A stretch of DNA of 15,721 nt from Alphaproteobacteria bacterium (GTDB lineage: Bacteria > Pseudomonadota > Alphaproteobacteria > Puniceispirillales > Puniceispirillaceae). The notes under the pieces were generated by a model. The model was given only the letters and a program-made list of their open reading frames with translations, had not been told where the DNA came from and searched no databases. Both the position numbers and the translations under genes were made by a program. The stretch is from assembly GCA_011522945.1 (NCBI GenBank), contig WTHY01000036.1:1-15721 (forward strand), in the 5' to 3' direction. Below, in pieces: positions 1 to 7,582 of this stretch. Positions within the stretch are counted from its first letter, which is position 1, and the number at the start of each line of letters is the position of its first letter.

Positions 1-574
1 ATTCGTGGGCGTGCCATCAGCTTATGCTATGGCCTTCAGCCCAACAAAGCGCACAAAGGACGTGCTTGTATGGATGCTATCAACAAAAATGCTGCCAGCA
101 GCTGCTGTGCTCTACCCAATGACATTTTTGACAAAAAATTTCCTAAATATATTTGACACTCATTTCCTTGTTATTCTCGTTTTGTGCCTTATCAACCTGC
201 CAATCGTCATTTGGATGCTGTTTACCTATTTTAAAGAAATTCCAAAGGAAATCATCGAAGCTGGCAAAATGGATGGTGTAAACACCTGGGGCGAGATCAA
301 GGATATTCTATTGCCTCTGGCCTGGGGCGGCTTAGCTTCGACTGCCCTTCTTTGCTTTATCTTCTGTTGGAACGAAGCCTATTGGACAGTTAGACTTACA
401 ACTACAGACGCAGCCACATTATCGAAGCTTATTGAAGGTAACCGCGCCCCTGAAGGACTATTCTTCGGCAGGTTGTCGGCAGTGTCTACAGCAGCTGTTG
501 GCCCGATTGTGGTTCTTGGATGGTTCTGCCAGAAACAGCTAGTGCAAGGCCTGACATTTGGAGCCGTAAAGTGA
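1..574 (+). CDS. smoG: Polyol (sorbitol/mannitol-type) ABC transporter permease, 3' part
   Basis: This is the C-terminal part (about 190 residues) of an inner-membrane permease of the MalG family. The reading frame is open to the window edge, so the start lies upstream and the first GTG at position 5 is not the true start. The cytoplasmic EAA loop that docks on the ATPase is visible: it starts at EIIEAGKMDG and ends with ILLPLAWGG, about residues 80-110 of the fragment. Hydrophobic segments flank it. The phrases STKMLPAAAVLYP and the closing QKQLVQGLTFGAVK are what I recall from SmoG/MtlG polyol permeases rather than maltose permeases. The gene would work with the ATPase at 2945-3979, and probably with a second permease and a periplasmic binding protein encoded upstream of the window. 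The substrate (sorbitol, mannitol or arabitol) is inferred from the family and the neighbouring dehydrogenase. Confidence 0.9.
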   Translation, partial: FVGVPSAYAMAFSPTKRTKDVLVWMLSTKMLPAAAVLYPMTFLTKNFLNIFDTHFLVILVLCLINLPIVIWMLFTYFKEIPKEIIEAGKMDGVNTWGEIKDILLPLAWGGLASTALLCFIFCWNEAYWTVRLTTTDAATLSKLIEGNRAPEGLFFGRLSAVSTAAVGPIVVLGWFCQKQLVQGLTFGAVK

Positions 575-599
575 CCTGTGCCAGCCTTTCCACTATAAA
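571..599 (+). promoter_or_regulatory. Candidate sigma-70-like promoter for the AraC regulator gene
   Basis: GTGACC (571-576) matches the TTGACA -35 consensus at four of six positions. It is followed after 17 bases by TATAAA (594-599), which matches the -10 consensus at five of six. The pair sits in the 72-base gap between the permease stop and the AraC start, so the regulator and the genes overlapping it could have a promoter separate from the upstream transporter transcript. This is a consensus match only. Confidence 0.35.
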
Positions 600-646
600 A
601 CTCAGACAATGGTGCGTTTGCCACCGTCATCAGCAGGTTTAGTCTC

Positions 647-1531
647 ATGTCTATTATGCAGCCTGAACTTGAAGTTGTTGACCGGACCACCAGATCCATC
701 CGGTATCTGGAACATGGCTGGCCGTCTGACCTATGCCGCTGGCATGCGCATGAGGAATACGAGTTACACCTAATCACCGCCACACGAGGTAAAGCGTTTG
801 TTGGGGACTATATTGGTGATTTCAAAGCTGGCGATCTGTTTATGACAGGACCAAATCTGCCACATAATTGGGTGACAGACCAATTCATAACTGAGCCAGT
901 CTCAACACGTGACATGCTAATTCAATTTAGCCATGAAAGCGTGGAAAAACTCGCAGATGGATTTCCAGAATTTTCCAGTGCGCTGCAGCTGCTTCAGCTG
1001 GCACAGTCAGGCATTCAGTTTGAAGGGTTCAATCCAACTTTTGCACGTGGTCATATGGAAGCGGTGCGTGACAGCAAAGGTGCTGAACGTATCCTGGCCT
1101 TTATTCGCTTATTGGTGCGGCTAAATGAGCATGCTGAAAAGAAGACACTGTCAGTCATCAAGCTCATACAGCCAGAAGGCGTTAGCAAACATGCCAAAAT
1201 AGGTATGGTCGTTGACCATATCGTTAAGAATTTTAAAGAAGAAATGTCTGTTGCCCGCGCCGCAGCTATGACCGGCATGTCTGAAGTAACATTCAGCCGG
1301 AACTTTCAAGCTGCAACTGGGCATGGCTTTGTGGAATTCGTGAATCGGGTTCGTATTGGACAAGCCTGCGGCATGTTATATGCCTCTGATGATCAAATCA
1401 CATCCATCTGCCATAAGGCAGGATTTAAAAATGTGGCGAATTTCAACAGGCAATTTCTGAAAATTAAAGGCGTTTCGCCGTCCGTCTATCGGGAGACAGC
1501 ACGCAAGGATTTGGCAAACAATGTTGGATAA
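647..1531 (+). CDS. AraC-family transcriptional regulator with N-terminal cupin domain
   Basis: A 294-residue sugar-responsive regulator. The N-terminal half (about residues 25-75) has a cupin-like, histidine-rich pattern: H33, H35 and E37 in RWHAHEEYEL, then the AGDLFMTGPNLPHNW segment with H73. This part normally binds the effector. The C-terminal third (about 185-283) is an AraC/XylS DNA-binding domain with two helix-turn-helix units, near residues 201-220 (SVARAAAMTGMSEVTFSRNF) and 249-270, and the typical GVSPSVYR end. A weak AGCAGG ribosome site lies about 10 bases before the ATG. The stop overlaps the next gene by 11 bases, so the regulator and the dehydrogenase should be made from one transcript. 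It probably activates the polyol genes around it. The inducer is unknown; a polyol is likely from context. Confidence 0.9.
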   Translation: MSIMQPELEVVDRTTRSIRYLEHGWPSDLCRWHAHEEYELHLITATRGKAFVGDYIGDFKAGDLFMTGPNLPHNWVTDQFITEPVSTRDMLIQFSHESVEKLADGFPEFSSALQLLQLAQSGIQFEGFNPTFARGHMEAVRDSKGAERILAFIRLLVRLNEHAEKKTLSVIKLIQPEGVSKHAKIGMVVDHIVKNFKEEMSVARAAAMTGMSEVTFSRNFQAATGHGFVEFVNRVRIGQACGMLYASDDQITSICHKAGFKNVANFNRQFLKIKGVSPSVYRETARKDLANNVG

Positions 1532-2957
1532 TGGTGTAAATAACAAATCTAATGGGCAGTTTTCCGAGACAAGCTATGATCGGAATGCCTGTGAGATTGG
1601 TGCAGTCCATATCGGATTTGGCGCCTTTCACCGTGCGCATCAAGCTGTGTATATTGATGATTTTATGCAGCACTCCTCTGATTTACGGTGGGGCATTGCA
1701 ACAGTAAACCTACGTGCTGCTGACAAACCGTATTTTGATTTGGCAAAGACTGACATCCTCAGGAATGATGGGTATTTTCTAAAATCATACTCGTCAGATG
1801 GCGCTGTGTCGCTAAGGCGCATCCGCAGCCATATCGCTTTTGCTGATTGGAGCGTGTCAGAAGCTGATGCAGAAGCTCTAATCGCCAAGGCTTCAGTAAA
1901 ATTAATCACCATCACTGTTACAGAAAGCGGCTATTACACTGATTCAAACGCAGATTTGGATTTGAAAAATGCTACCATTACAGCCGAACTTGCATCTGGT
2001 GCGAAAACAACTATCTATGCTTATCTTCGCGCAGCGTTAAAGCAGCGGATGAATGAGTTAGGCACGCCTATCACAATAGCTTGTTGTGATAATATTCGCC
2101 AAAATGGAAAGATGCTGCGTCGCAATTTGTTAAGCTACCTCGAAGCGGCTAAAGAGCTAGAGTTAAAGACCTGGGTTGAACGGAATGTTGCTTTCCCATG
2201 CTCTATGGTGGACAGGATTACCCCTAGAAGCCCAGACTCCCTTGCAGATGAGCTTACAAACAGTTTGGAGAGAACAATCACAGCGCCTGTAATGGCAGAA
2301 GATTTCATTCAATGGGTGCTGCAAGATAATGCTGTCTCAGACTTGCCTGACTTAGCAAGCGTTGGTGTCACTGTAACAGAAGATGTTGACCCTTATGAGG
2401 AAACGAAAATTCGTGTTCTTAATGGTGGGCATACAGCACTTGTATATCTGGCTGCATTGCATGGCATTGAAACTTTTGATGCTGCGATGCGCGTACCAGA
2501 GTTATTAGAGCATTTTCAAGGATTTGAGACTCAAGAAGTCCTCCCTGCCCTAACTATCGATCTTCCCTTTTCTAAAGAGGCATATCTGCAAAAGATTGCA
2601 GACAGGTTTGGCAATGAGGCAATTGGCGATACAGTTGCACGTATCAGTGCTGACGGCATGGCTAAATTCTCGATTTTCATATTGCCTACAATCGAAGGCT
2701 GCCTAAAGCAGAATATTGTTCCCCATTTTGCCATTCGCAGCATCGCCAGCTGGCATCAATTTGCATGCCATTATGCAGCTGGACATATACCGTTTGACTA
2801 TAATGAACCAGACTGGGCTACCTTGGAGCCTATGCTTGGAACAGAAGCATTTATTACAAGTCAAAAATTATGGGGATCCGTCCCTGACACTTACCCGATT
2901 TTCTCAGAGATATTGCGCAAAGAAATTGCTGAAATGGAGTTAAAATGGCCGGTTTAA
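1521..2957 (+). CDS. Mannitol dehydrogenase-family polyol dehydrogenase (D-arabinitol 4-dehydrogenase-like)
   Basis: A 478-residue zinc-independent long-chain polyol dehydrogenase that should oxidise an alditol to a ketose with NAD+. The N-terminal dinucleotide fold starts at VHIGFGAFHRAHQA (29-42). N191 in CDNIRQNG, K296 in YEETKIR, and N301 and H304 in LNGGH match, almost number for number, the Lys/Asn/Asn/His active site known from Pseudomonas fluorescens mannitol 2-dehydrogenase. TVTESGYY (132-139), the MVDRITPR segment and FIQWVLQDN are also typical. From memory the protein looks closest to D-arabinitol 4-dehydrogenase (DalD), which makes D-xylulose and would fit the xylulokinase in this window. 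Mannitol 2-dehydrogenase and fructuronate reductase are the alternatives. It starts inside the end of the AraC gene and its stop overlaps the ATPase gene by 13 bases, which suggests translational coupling. Confidence 0.88.
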   Translation: MLDNGVNNKSNGQFSETSYDRNACEIGAVHIGFGAFHRAHQAVYIDDFMQHSSDLRWGIATVNLRAADKPYFDLAKTDILRNDGYFLKSYSSDGAVSLRRIRSHIAFADWSVSEADAEALIAKASVKLITITVTESGYYTDSNADLDLKNATITAELASGAKTTIYAYLRAALKQRMNELGTPITIACCDNIRQNGKMLRRNLLSYLEAAKELELKTWVERNVAFPCSMVDRITPRSPDSLADELTNSLERTITAPVMAEDFIQWVLQDNAVSDLPDLASVGVTVTEDVDPYEETKIRVLNGGHTALVYLAALHGIETFDAAMRVPELLEHFQGFETQEVLPALTIDLPFSKEAYLQKIADRFGNEAIGDTVARISADGMAKFSIFILPTIEGCLKQNIVPHFAIRSIASWHQFACHYAAGHIPFDYNEPDWATLEPMLGTEAFITSQKLWGSVPDTYPIFSEILRKEIAEMELKWPV

Positions 2958-3979
2958 CGATACGTGATGTTCGCAAAAGCTACGGCGATGCGGCGGTCAT
3001 GCATGGTATTGATCTTGATATTGAAGATGGCGAGTTTGTTGTCTTTGTAGGCCCTTCAGGCTGTGGCAAATCCACTTTGCTCAGAATGATTGCAGGCCTT
3101 GAGGATATTACCTCCGGTACTGTGGCAATCGGGGACCAGGAAGTGAATGAAGTTCCTGCCTCTAAGCGCGGTGTTGCAATGGTATTTCAGACCTATGCCT
3201 TATATCCGCATATGACTGTATATAAAAATATGGCTTTCGGGTTAAAGCAGGCAAAAACACCACCTGCTGAGATTGATAAGCGTGTACGGGCGGCTGCCGA
3301 GGTCCTACAAATCACAGATTATCTTGATAGAAGCCCGCGGCATTTATCAGGAGGTCAACGTCAACGGGTTGCCATTGGCAGAGCCATTGTTCGTGACCCA
3401 GAGGTGTTTTTGTTTGATGAACCCCTATCCAACCTAGATGCCGCGCTCCGTGTCCAAACGCGTCTAGAGATTGCCAGACTTCACGAGCGCCTAGGCTCAA
3501 CAATGATTTACGTGACCCATGATCAGGTTGAGGCGATGACCTTAGCTGATAAGATTGTTGTGCTGCGCGATGGCCGGATTGAGCAAGTTGGCACACCAAT
3601 CGAGCTATATCAAAGGCCAGATAATATGTTCGTCGCTGGGTTTATAGGCAGCCCAAAGATGAACTTCTTTGACGCAGCAGACCTCAATAAGTCAGCTGCA
3701 AAAACTCTTGGCCGCAAACTGTCAGACTCAGAAGTTATTGGACTGCGTCCAGAACATCTGCTTGAGAGCAAATCGCCTGGTTCAATTATATCAGGTAGCT
3801 TAGAGCTTGTAGAAAATCTGGGTGAATATGCTCTGGTGCATTTAACAACAGAAACAGGCGTGTCATTCATTGCCAAACTTGACCAACCGCCAAAAGGCAA
3901 AAAAGGCACAATGATGCACTTCACATCATCAGCTGACCAAGCACATTATTTCGACAAATCAACAAATAAGCGAGTCTAA
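2945..3979 (+). CDS. ABC transporter ATP-binding protein, MalK/UgpC/SmoK family
   Basis: A 344-residue ATPase subunit of a carbohydrate importer. Every ABC motif is present: Walker A GPSGCGKST (36-44), Q-loop Q82, signature LSGGQ (134-138), Walker B VFLFDE (154-159), D-loop SNLD (162-165) and H-loop H192 in YVTHDQ. The AGFIGSPKMNFF segment near 231-242 opens the C-terminal TOBE-like regulatory domain. That domain has the usual GLRPEHL phrase near residue 260 but is somewhat short compared with a typical protein of about 350-370 residues. The ATG lies within the last codons of the dehydrogenase gene. It presumably drives the permease encoded at 1-574. The placement of regulator and dehydrogenase between permease and ATPase differs from the contiguous smoEFGK order. 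Confidence 0.95.
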   Translation: MAGLTIRDVRKSYGDAAVMHGIDLDIEDGEFVVFVGPSGCGKSTLLRMIAGLEDITSGTVAIGDQEVNEVPASKRGVAMVFQTYALYPHMTVYKNMAFGLKQAKTPPAEIDKRVRAAAEVLQITDYLDRSPRHLSGGQRQRVAIGRAIVRDPEVFLFDEPLSNLDAALRVQTRLEIARLHERLGSTMIYVTHDQVEAMTLADKIVVLRDGRIEQVGTPIELYQRPDNMFVAGFIGSPKMNFFDAADLNKSAAKTLGRKLSDSEVIGLRPEHLLESKSPGSIISGSLELVENLGEYALVHLTTETGVSFIAKLDQPPKGKKGTMMHFTSSADQAHYFDKSTNKRV

Positions 3980-3997
3980 CCTAGACTTAGTCGCATC

Positions 3998-4032
3998 CAG
4001 GCGCCCCAGACATAAATAAGCTGTGGCGCCTG
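3998..4032 (+). terminator. Candidate intrinsic terminator after the polyol transport genes
   Basis: CAGGCGCC (3998-4005) is the exact reverse complement of GGCGCCTG (4025-4032). After one mismatch the stem continues with CAG (4007-4009) and CTG (4021-4023), leaving an 11-base AT-rich loop. It lies 19 bases past the ATPase stop and is followed by a short, imperfect T-rich tract (TGGTTTTG). The position fits a terminator. The weak T tract means it might instead be a 3'-end-stabilising hairpin. Confidence 0.6.
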
Positions 4033-4344
4033 TGGTTTTGCCCAAACGCTTTAGGCATATTTCTATCTTAAATGCTCTGACATGTAATATGTCTTTTAGC
4101 TGAGAGGCGCCAAATACAAATCATTTCCTACGTCTGATGTCATGGCTCCAAAGGTTTGGCGCTAGTGAATATTTGCAAATAGCTATATCTATCTGGTGAT
4201 TCCAATATGTTGGAGACCATCAGAAACGGTGACAGATGGGCATCATAAGCCAATATAGGTGACGCACACAGATGCGTAAGTAGCAAATAGGCAAGCTGTT
4301 TACCTAGCTATAAAGCTAGTCTCTGAAATGTAACTATGTCTTTT

Positions 4345-4359
4345 CTGTTATAGTAACAG
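4345..4359. promoter_or_regulatory. Candidate operator palindrome upstream of the choline-sulfatase gene
   Basis: CTGTTA-TAG-TAACAG is a perfect 6-bp inverted repeat with a 3-base spacer. It ends 95 bases before the sulfatase start. The size and symmetry suit a dimeric repressor site, but no regulator gene is adjacent to the sulfatase and I do not recognise the motif. Confidence 0.25.
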
Positions 4360-4454
4360 GCGTTTGCATGCGTGCCAGAATGCGGATAGGCACGTCATGA
4401 TACCGACGTTTATTTTGACATGGATGTGAGAATTTTTCTGAACTGGAGCGACCT

Positions 4455-5984
4455 ATGAAGCCGAATATTGTAATCATTATGGCTGATCAATTAGCGCCAC
4501 ATTTTACTGGAACTTACGGTCACAAGGTCGCCAAAACACCCCATATGGATGCGCTAGCTGCTCGTGGCATGCGTTTTGATGCTGCCTATTGTAATTCGCC
4601 CTTATGTGCGCCATCACGGTTTTCCTTTATGTCAGGGCAGCTTGTCAGCCGCATTCGAGCCTATGACAATGCAAGTGAATTTCCGGCTAGCACACCAACC
4701 TTCGCACATTATCTGAAGCTTCTTGGCTATCACACCTGCCTAAGTGGCAAGATGCATTTTGTTGGTCCAGACCAGAAACATGGTTTTGAAGATCGTGTTA
4801 CAACAGATATTTATCCAGCTGACTTTGCCTGGACACCTGATTGGGAAAATCCAGATGAGCGTATTGATGAGTTCTATCACAATATGGACCCTGTAAAGGA
4901 AAGCGGTCAGGGTATAGCCACTTTCCAAACAGATTATGATGATGAAGTCGGCTATGAAGCGCGGCGCTGGATGATTGAGCGTGGCCGAGATCAGGCTGCG
5001 GGAGATGCACGACCTTTTGCACTGGTTGCCAGCTTCATGCATCCGCACGACCCATATGTAGCTAAGCCGGAATTCTGGGATTTATATGAGGATGCGGATA
5101 TAGATCTGCCACACCTGCCATTTGATTATGATAATGCAGACCCACTTTCAAAACGCATATTAGATGGCATAGAAGCTGATAAAGTACCTGTGGATGATGC
5201 TGACATTATACGCTCACGTCGGGCTTATTACGCGAACACCACCTATTTTGATAGTAAGGTTGGGGAAATTATCAAAACACTAGAAGATATGAATGCACTT
5301 GATAATACGATTATCATCGTGACAGCTGATCATGGGGATATGCTCGGAGAGCGTGGTCTATGGTATAAAATGAATTTCTTCGAACATTCTGCCCGTGTGC
5401 CTATGATTTTTGCTGGACCTGGTATTGCCCAAGGTCAGGCGCCAAACGCATGTTCACTCGTTGATTTACTGCCAACGCTTTTAGATATAGCTGGCGGCGA
5501 CAGCACAATGCTTGCAGAAGATGTTGATGGACGTAGTCTTATGCCACTTGCCAGAGGCGAAAGGGATGATGTTGATGAGGCTATTGGGGAATATTGTGGT
5601 GAAATGGCATCAAGCCCTATCATTATGATACGACGCGGCGATTATAAATATATTCATTGTGATATAGACCCACCTCAGCTCTATAATATCACATCAGACC
5701 CACATGAAATCACAAATTTGGTGTCTGACCCAGACCATGCAGCGATTGCGGCGGGATTTGCTGAAGAAATCAATACGAAATGGGATTGCAAAGCACTCCA
5801 TGAGGATGTGGTGAATACACAGCGTACACGTCGCATCGTCAATCAAGCGATGGTCTCAGATGGTCCTGATGCTTGGGATTATAACCCGCCTAGCGATGCG
5901 AGCCAAAAATATGTGCGTAATCATATGCATTGGACAACTGCCGCTGCACGATATCGATACCCGCCCTATCCTGATACGAAATAA
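4455..5984 (+). CDS. betC: Choline-sulfatase (type I sulfatase, formylglycine-dependent)
   Basis: A 509-residue hydrolase that should cleave choline-O-sulfate to choline and sulfate, with no signal peptide, so it is probably cytoplasmic. The sulfatase signature CAPSR (51-55) supplies C51, which must be oxidised to formylglycine by a separate maturase, and R55. Metal and sulfate ligands are visible as D11-Q12 near the N-terminus, K99 and H101 in SGKMHFVGPDQ, H196/H198 in MHPHDPY, D292-H293 in ADHGDMLGERG and K305. Phrases such as AYDNASEF and TTDIYPADFAWTPD, and the C-terminal WDYNPPSDASQKYVRNHM, are specific to choline-sulfatases among sulfatases. GGAG (4445-4448) stands six bases before the ATG. 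Unlike common bet operons, no betI, betA or choline transporter gene is adjacent. Choline-O-sulfate is a known osmolyte and a source of carbon, nitrogen and sulfur. Confidence 0.93.
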   Translation: MKPNIVIIMADQLAPHFTGTYGHKVAKTPHMDALAARGMRFDAAYCNSPLCAPSRFSFMSGQLVSRIRAYDNASEFPASTPTFAHYLKLLGYHTCLSGKMHFVGPDQKHGFEDRVTTDIYPADFAWTPDWENPDERIDEFYHNMDPVKESGQGIATFQTDYDDEVGYEARRWMIERGRDQAAGDARPFALVASFMHPHDPYVAKPEFWDLYEDADIDLPHLPFDYDNADPLSKRILDGIEADKVPVDDADIIRSRRAYYANTTYFDSKVGEIIKTLEDMNALDNTIIIVTADHGDMLGERGLWYKMNFFEHSARVPMIFAGPGIAQGQAPNACSLVDLLPTLLDIAGGDSTMLAEDVDGRSLMPLARGERDDVDEAIGEYCGEMASSPIIMIRRGDYKYIHCDIDPPQLYNITSDPHEITNLVSDPDHAAIAAGFAEEINTKWDCKALHEDVVNTQRTRRIVNQAMVSDGPDAWDYNPPSDASQKYVRNHMHWTTAAARYRYPPYPDTK

Positions 5985-6018
5985 CCACGGGGCGCTAACT
6001 CCCTGCACGATGGTATCA

Positions 6019-6145
6019 CTTTTACCTGCCACGTTATCGGCAACAGGTCAGAGACCGGTATTTACAAGCCTATAAATCTTTTGCCTGCAATGTCCCTAGC
6101 AGTAGGTCAGAGACCAGTATCCAAAAGCCTATAAATTTTCTGGCT
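6019..6145. repeat. Imperfect 59-bp tandem duplication over the xylulokinase 3' end
   Basis: The sequence from about 6019 to 6077 is repeated at an exact 59-base offset from about 6078 to 6136, fading by about 6145. The best part is AGGTCAGAGACC plus the following bases at 6045-6077 against 6104-6136, identical at 29 of 33 positions. The right copy contains the last codons and stop of the xylulokinase gene. Read on the minus strand, the left copy encodes a near copy of that tail, HCRQKIYRLVNTGL followed by TGA at 6048-6050, against DHSQKIYRLLDTGL in the gene. The offset is not a multiple of three, so the extra copy is not a simple in-frame extension. Confidence 0.85.
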
Positions 6146-7558
6146 ATGGTCACGGGCAGACCTAAGTACCTCTCCAAGTTTGGCATCAGGCGTGATAGTC
6201 TCTGCGATAACAGGTTTCTGGCACACCTGCTCTATCAAATGTCCGTCAGCAAGCATGGCTAGTCGTGCTGCCCCTAATGCAGCCCCGTTATCAGCACCTG
6301 ACGGTAGCTGAATATCGCAGCCTGTAACACTGGCAATCATGCGCAGCCAGCTTGCATTATTGGCGCCGCCGCCTGTTGCCAAAAGATAATCTGGCGTGCC
6401 GCCAGCAGCACGCAACACATCCATAGCATCAGCAATAGCAAAAGCAACACCTTGCAGGACCGCCCGGGCCATATCCCCTGGCCCATGATTGCGGCTCAGA
6501 CCAAAAAAGCCGCCTCTAGCATTGGCATTATTATGCGGCGTTCGTTCTCCAGACAAATAAGGGTGAAAAATAGGCATAGTCTGGGATAAATCCGTTTTTT
6601 CCATCTCAGCCATAAGATCTGAAACTTCAAGGCCGGTGCATGTGCACAACCAAGACACACAATCACTGGCTGCCAGAATGACCCCCATTTGATGCCATCT
6701 ATCGTGCAAGGCATGGCAAAATGCATGTGCGCCACTCTCGGCTGCCGGTGCAAATGTGTTAGTTACCATAAAGACGACACCTGATGTTCCCAATGATAAA
6801 AACCCATCGCCCGGTCTTATCACACCGAGGCCTATAGCTGCGGCTGCATTATCACCGCCGCCACCTGCTACAATAGGCTGGCCTGCTATACCCCAGCGTT
6901 TGGCAATATCAGGATAGAGTTTGCCACTTACATCGCTACCTTCAACAAGGCGTGGCATCTGAGCTATGTTTAAGCCTGAAGCGGCCAGCAATGCTTCTGA
7001 CCAGCAACGTCCAGAAACATCAAGCCACAATGTGCCAGCTGCATCTGACATGTCTGACACGGCCTCGCCTGTCAATAACAGCCGCACATAATCTTTTGGC
7101 AAGAGAATAGTATCAATCTGTGCAAAGAGCTCTGGCTCATGCTCCGCCATCCAAACTGCCTTAGGCGCTGTAAAACCAGGCATAACGGCATTGCCGCCAA
7201 TCTCTCTGAAGGCTGGCACCTCGGCATCCAACTTGGCAGCCTCATCAGCACATCTTGTATCATTCCACAAAATAGCCGGCCGCAACACAGCGTGATTATT
7301 ATCAAGGGCAACCATACCATGCATCTGTCCGGATAGCCCGATTGATTGGATATCTGCCATATTATCAGGATAGTTAGCTCGCAGCTCTAGCGCAGCGGCA
7401 TCTACCGCTTGCCACCACCAGTCTGGGTCCTGCTCTGACCAGCCAGTATGCGGGCGAGAAACATCCAGCGGTGATGATGCACTCGCTATGATAGCGCCAG
7501 CATTATCAACCAGCAGCAGCTTCACAGCAGATGTACCAATATCGATGCCCAGATACAT
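6107..7558 (-). CDS. xylB: Xylulokinase (FGGY carbohydrate kinase)
   Basis: A 483-residue, full-length FGGY kinase that should phosphorylate D-xylulose with ATP to D-xylulose 5-phosphate, which enters the pentose phosphate pathway. The N-terminal phosphate-binding motif GIDIGTSAVK (4-13) includes D6. GQMHG (77-81) is the sugar-contact motif typical of XylB. D236 in AGGGGDNAAAA matches the catalytic Asp of E. coli XylB (D233). SLGTSG (255-260) and the late GGGANN segment build the second nucleotide half. The ATG follows the FAD oxidoreductase stop by 24 bases, so it is the last gene of the minus-strand run that begins with the GntR gene. Its function fits the polyol dehydrogenase at 1521-2957 better than its direct operon neighbours. 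Its 3' end is part of a 59-bp tandem duplication. Confidence 0.94.
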   Translation of the reverse strand: MYLGIDIGTSAVKLLLVDNAGAIIASASSPLDVSRPHTGWSEQDPDWWWQAVDAAALELRANYPDNMADIQSIGLSGQMHGMVALDNNHAVLRPAILWNDTRCADEAAKLDAEVPAFREIGGNAVMPGFTAPKAVWMAEHEPELFAQIDTILLPKDYVRLLLTGEAVSDMSDAAGTLWLDVSGRCWSEALLAASGLNIAQMPRLVEGSDVSGKLYPDIAKRWGIAGQPIVAGGGGDNAAAAIGLGVIRPGDGFLSLGTSGVVFMVTNTFAPAAESGAHAFCHALHDRWHQMGVILAASDCVSWLCTCTGLEVSDLMAEMEKTDLSQTMPIFHPYLSGERTPHNNANARGGFFGLSRNHGPGDMARAVLQGVAFAIADAMDVLRAAGGTPDYLLATGGGANNASWLRMIASVTGCDIQLPSGADNGAALGAARLAMLADGHLIEQVCQKPVIAETITPDAKLGEVLRSARDHSQKIYRLLDTGL

Positions 7559-7582
7559 TTAACATCACTCTCTGGTTTAGGT

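Larger units (their letters stand above)
3980..4454. other. 475-base non-coding region with several inverted repeats before the choline-sulfatase gene
   Basis: I see no credible gene here: the longest ATG-started frames are about 7-13 codons, and there is no tRNA-like TPsiC arm. Beyond the terminator at 3998-4032 it holds: GACAT-gtaat-ATGTC (4079-4093, followed by TTTT); the 12-base perfect palindrome TATTTGCAAATA (4170-4181); TCCAA-tatg-TTGGA (4201-4214), flanked by TGGT/ACCA; CTAGCT-ataa-AGCTAG (4304-4319); and CTGTTA-tag-TAACAG (4345-4359). Any of these could be an operator or RNA structure for the sulfatase gene. None matches a family I recognise, and short palindromes arise by chance in AT-rich DNA. 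Confidence 0.5.

Noticed and set aside
379..783. 134-codon open frame on the minus strand
   Set aside because: It spans the end of the permease gene and the start of the AraC gene, both strongly supported by family motifs, and shows no recognisable domain.
4415..4443. Perfect TTGACA -35 box just before the choline-sulfatase gene
   Set aside because: At an allowed spacing the -10 would be TGAACT or similar, a poor match that would overlap the ribosome-binding site and place the transcript start at or inside the gene.
3980..4454. CRISPR-like or mobile-element signature in the large gap
   Set aside because: The inverted repeats are all different, with no regularly spaced direct repeats, terminal inverted repeats or transposase fragment.
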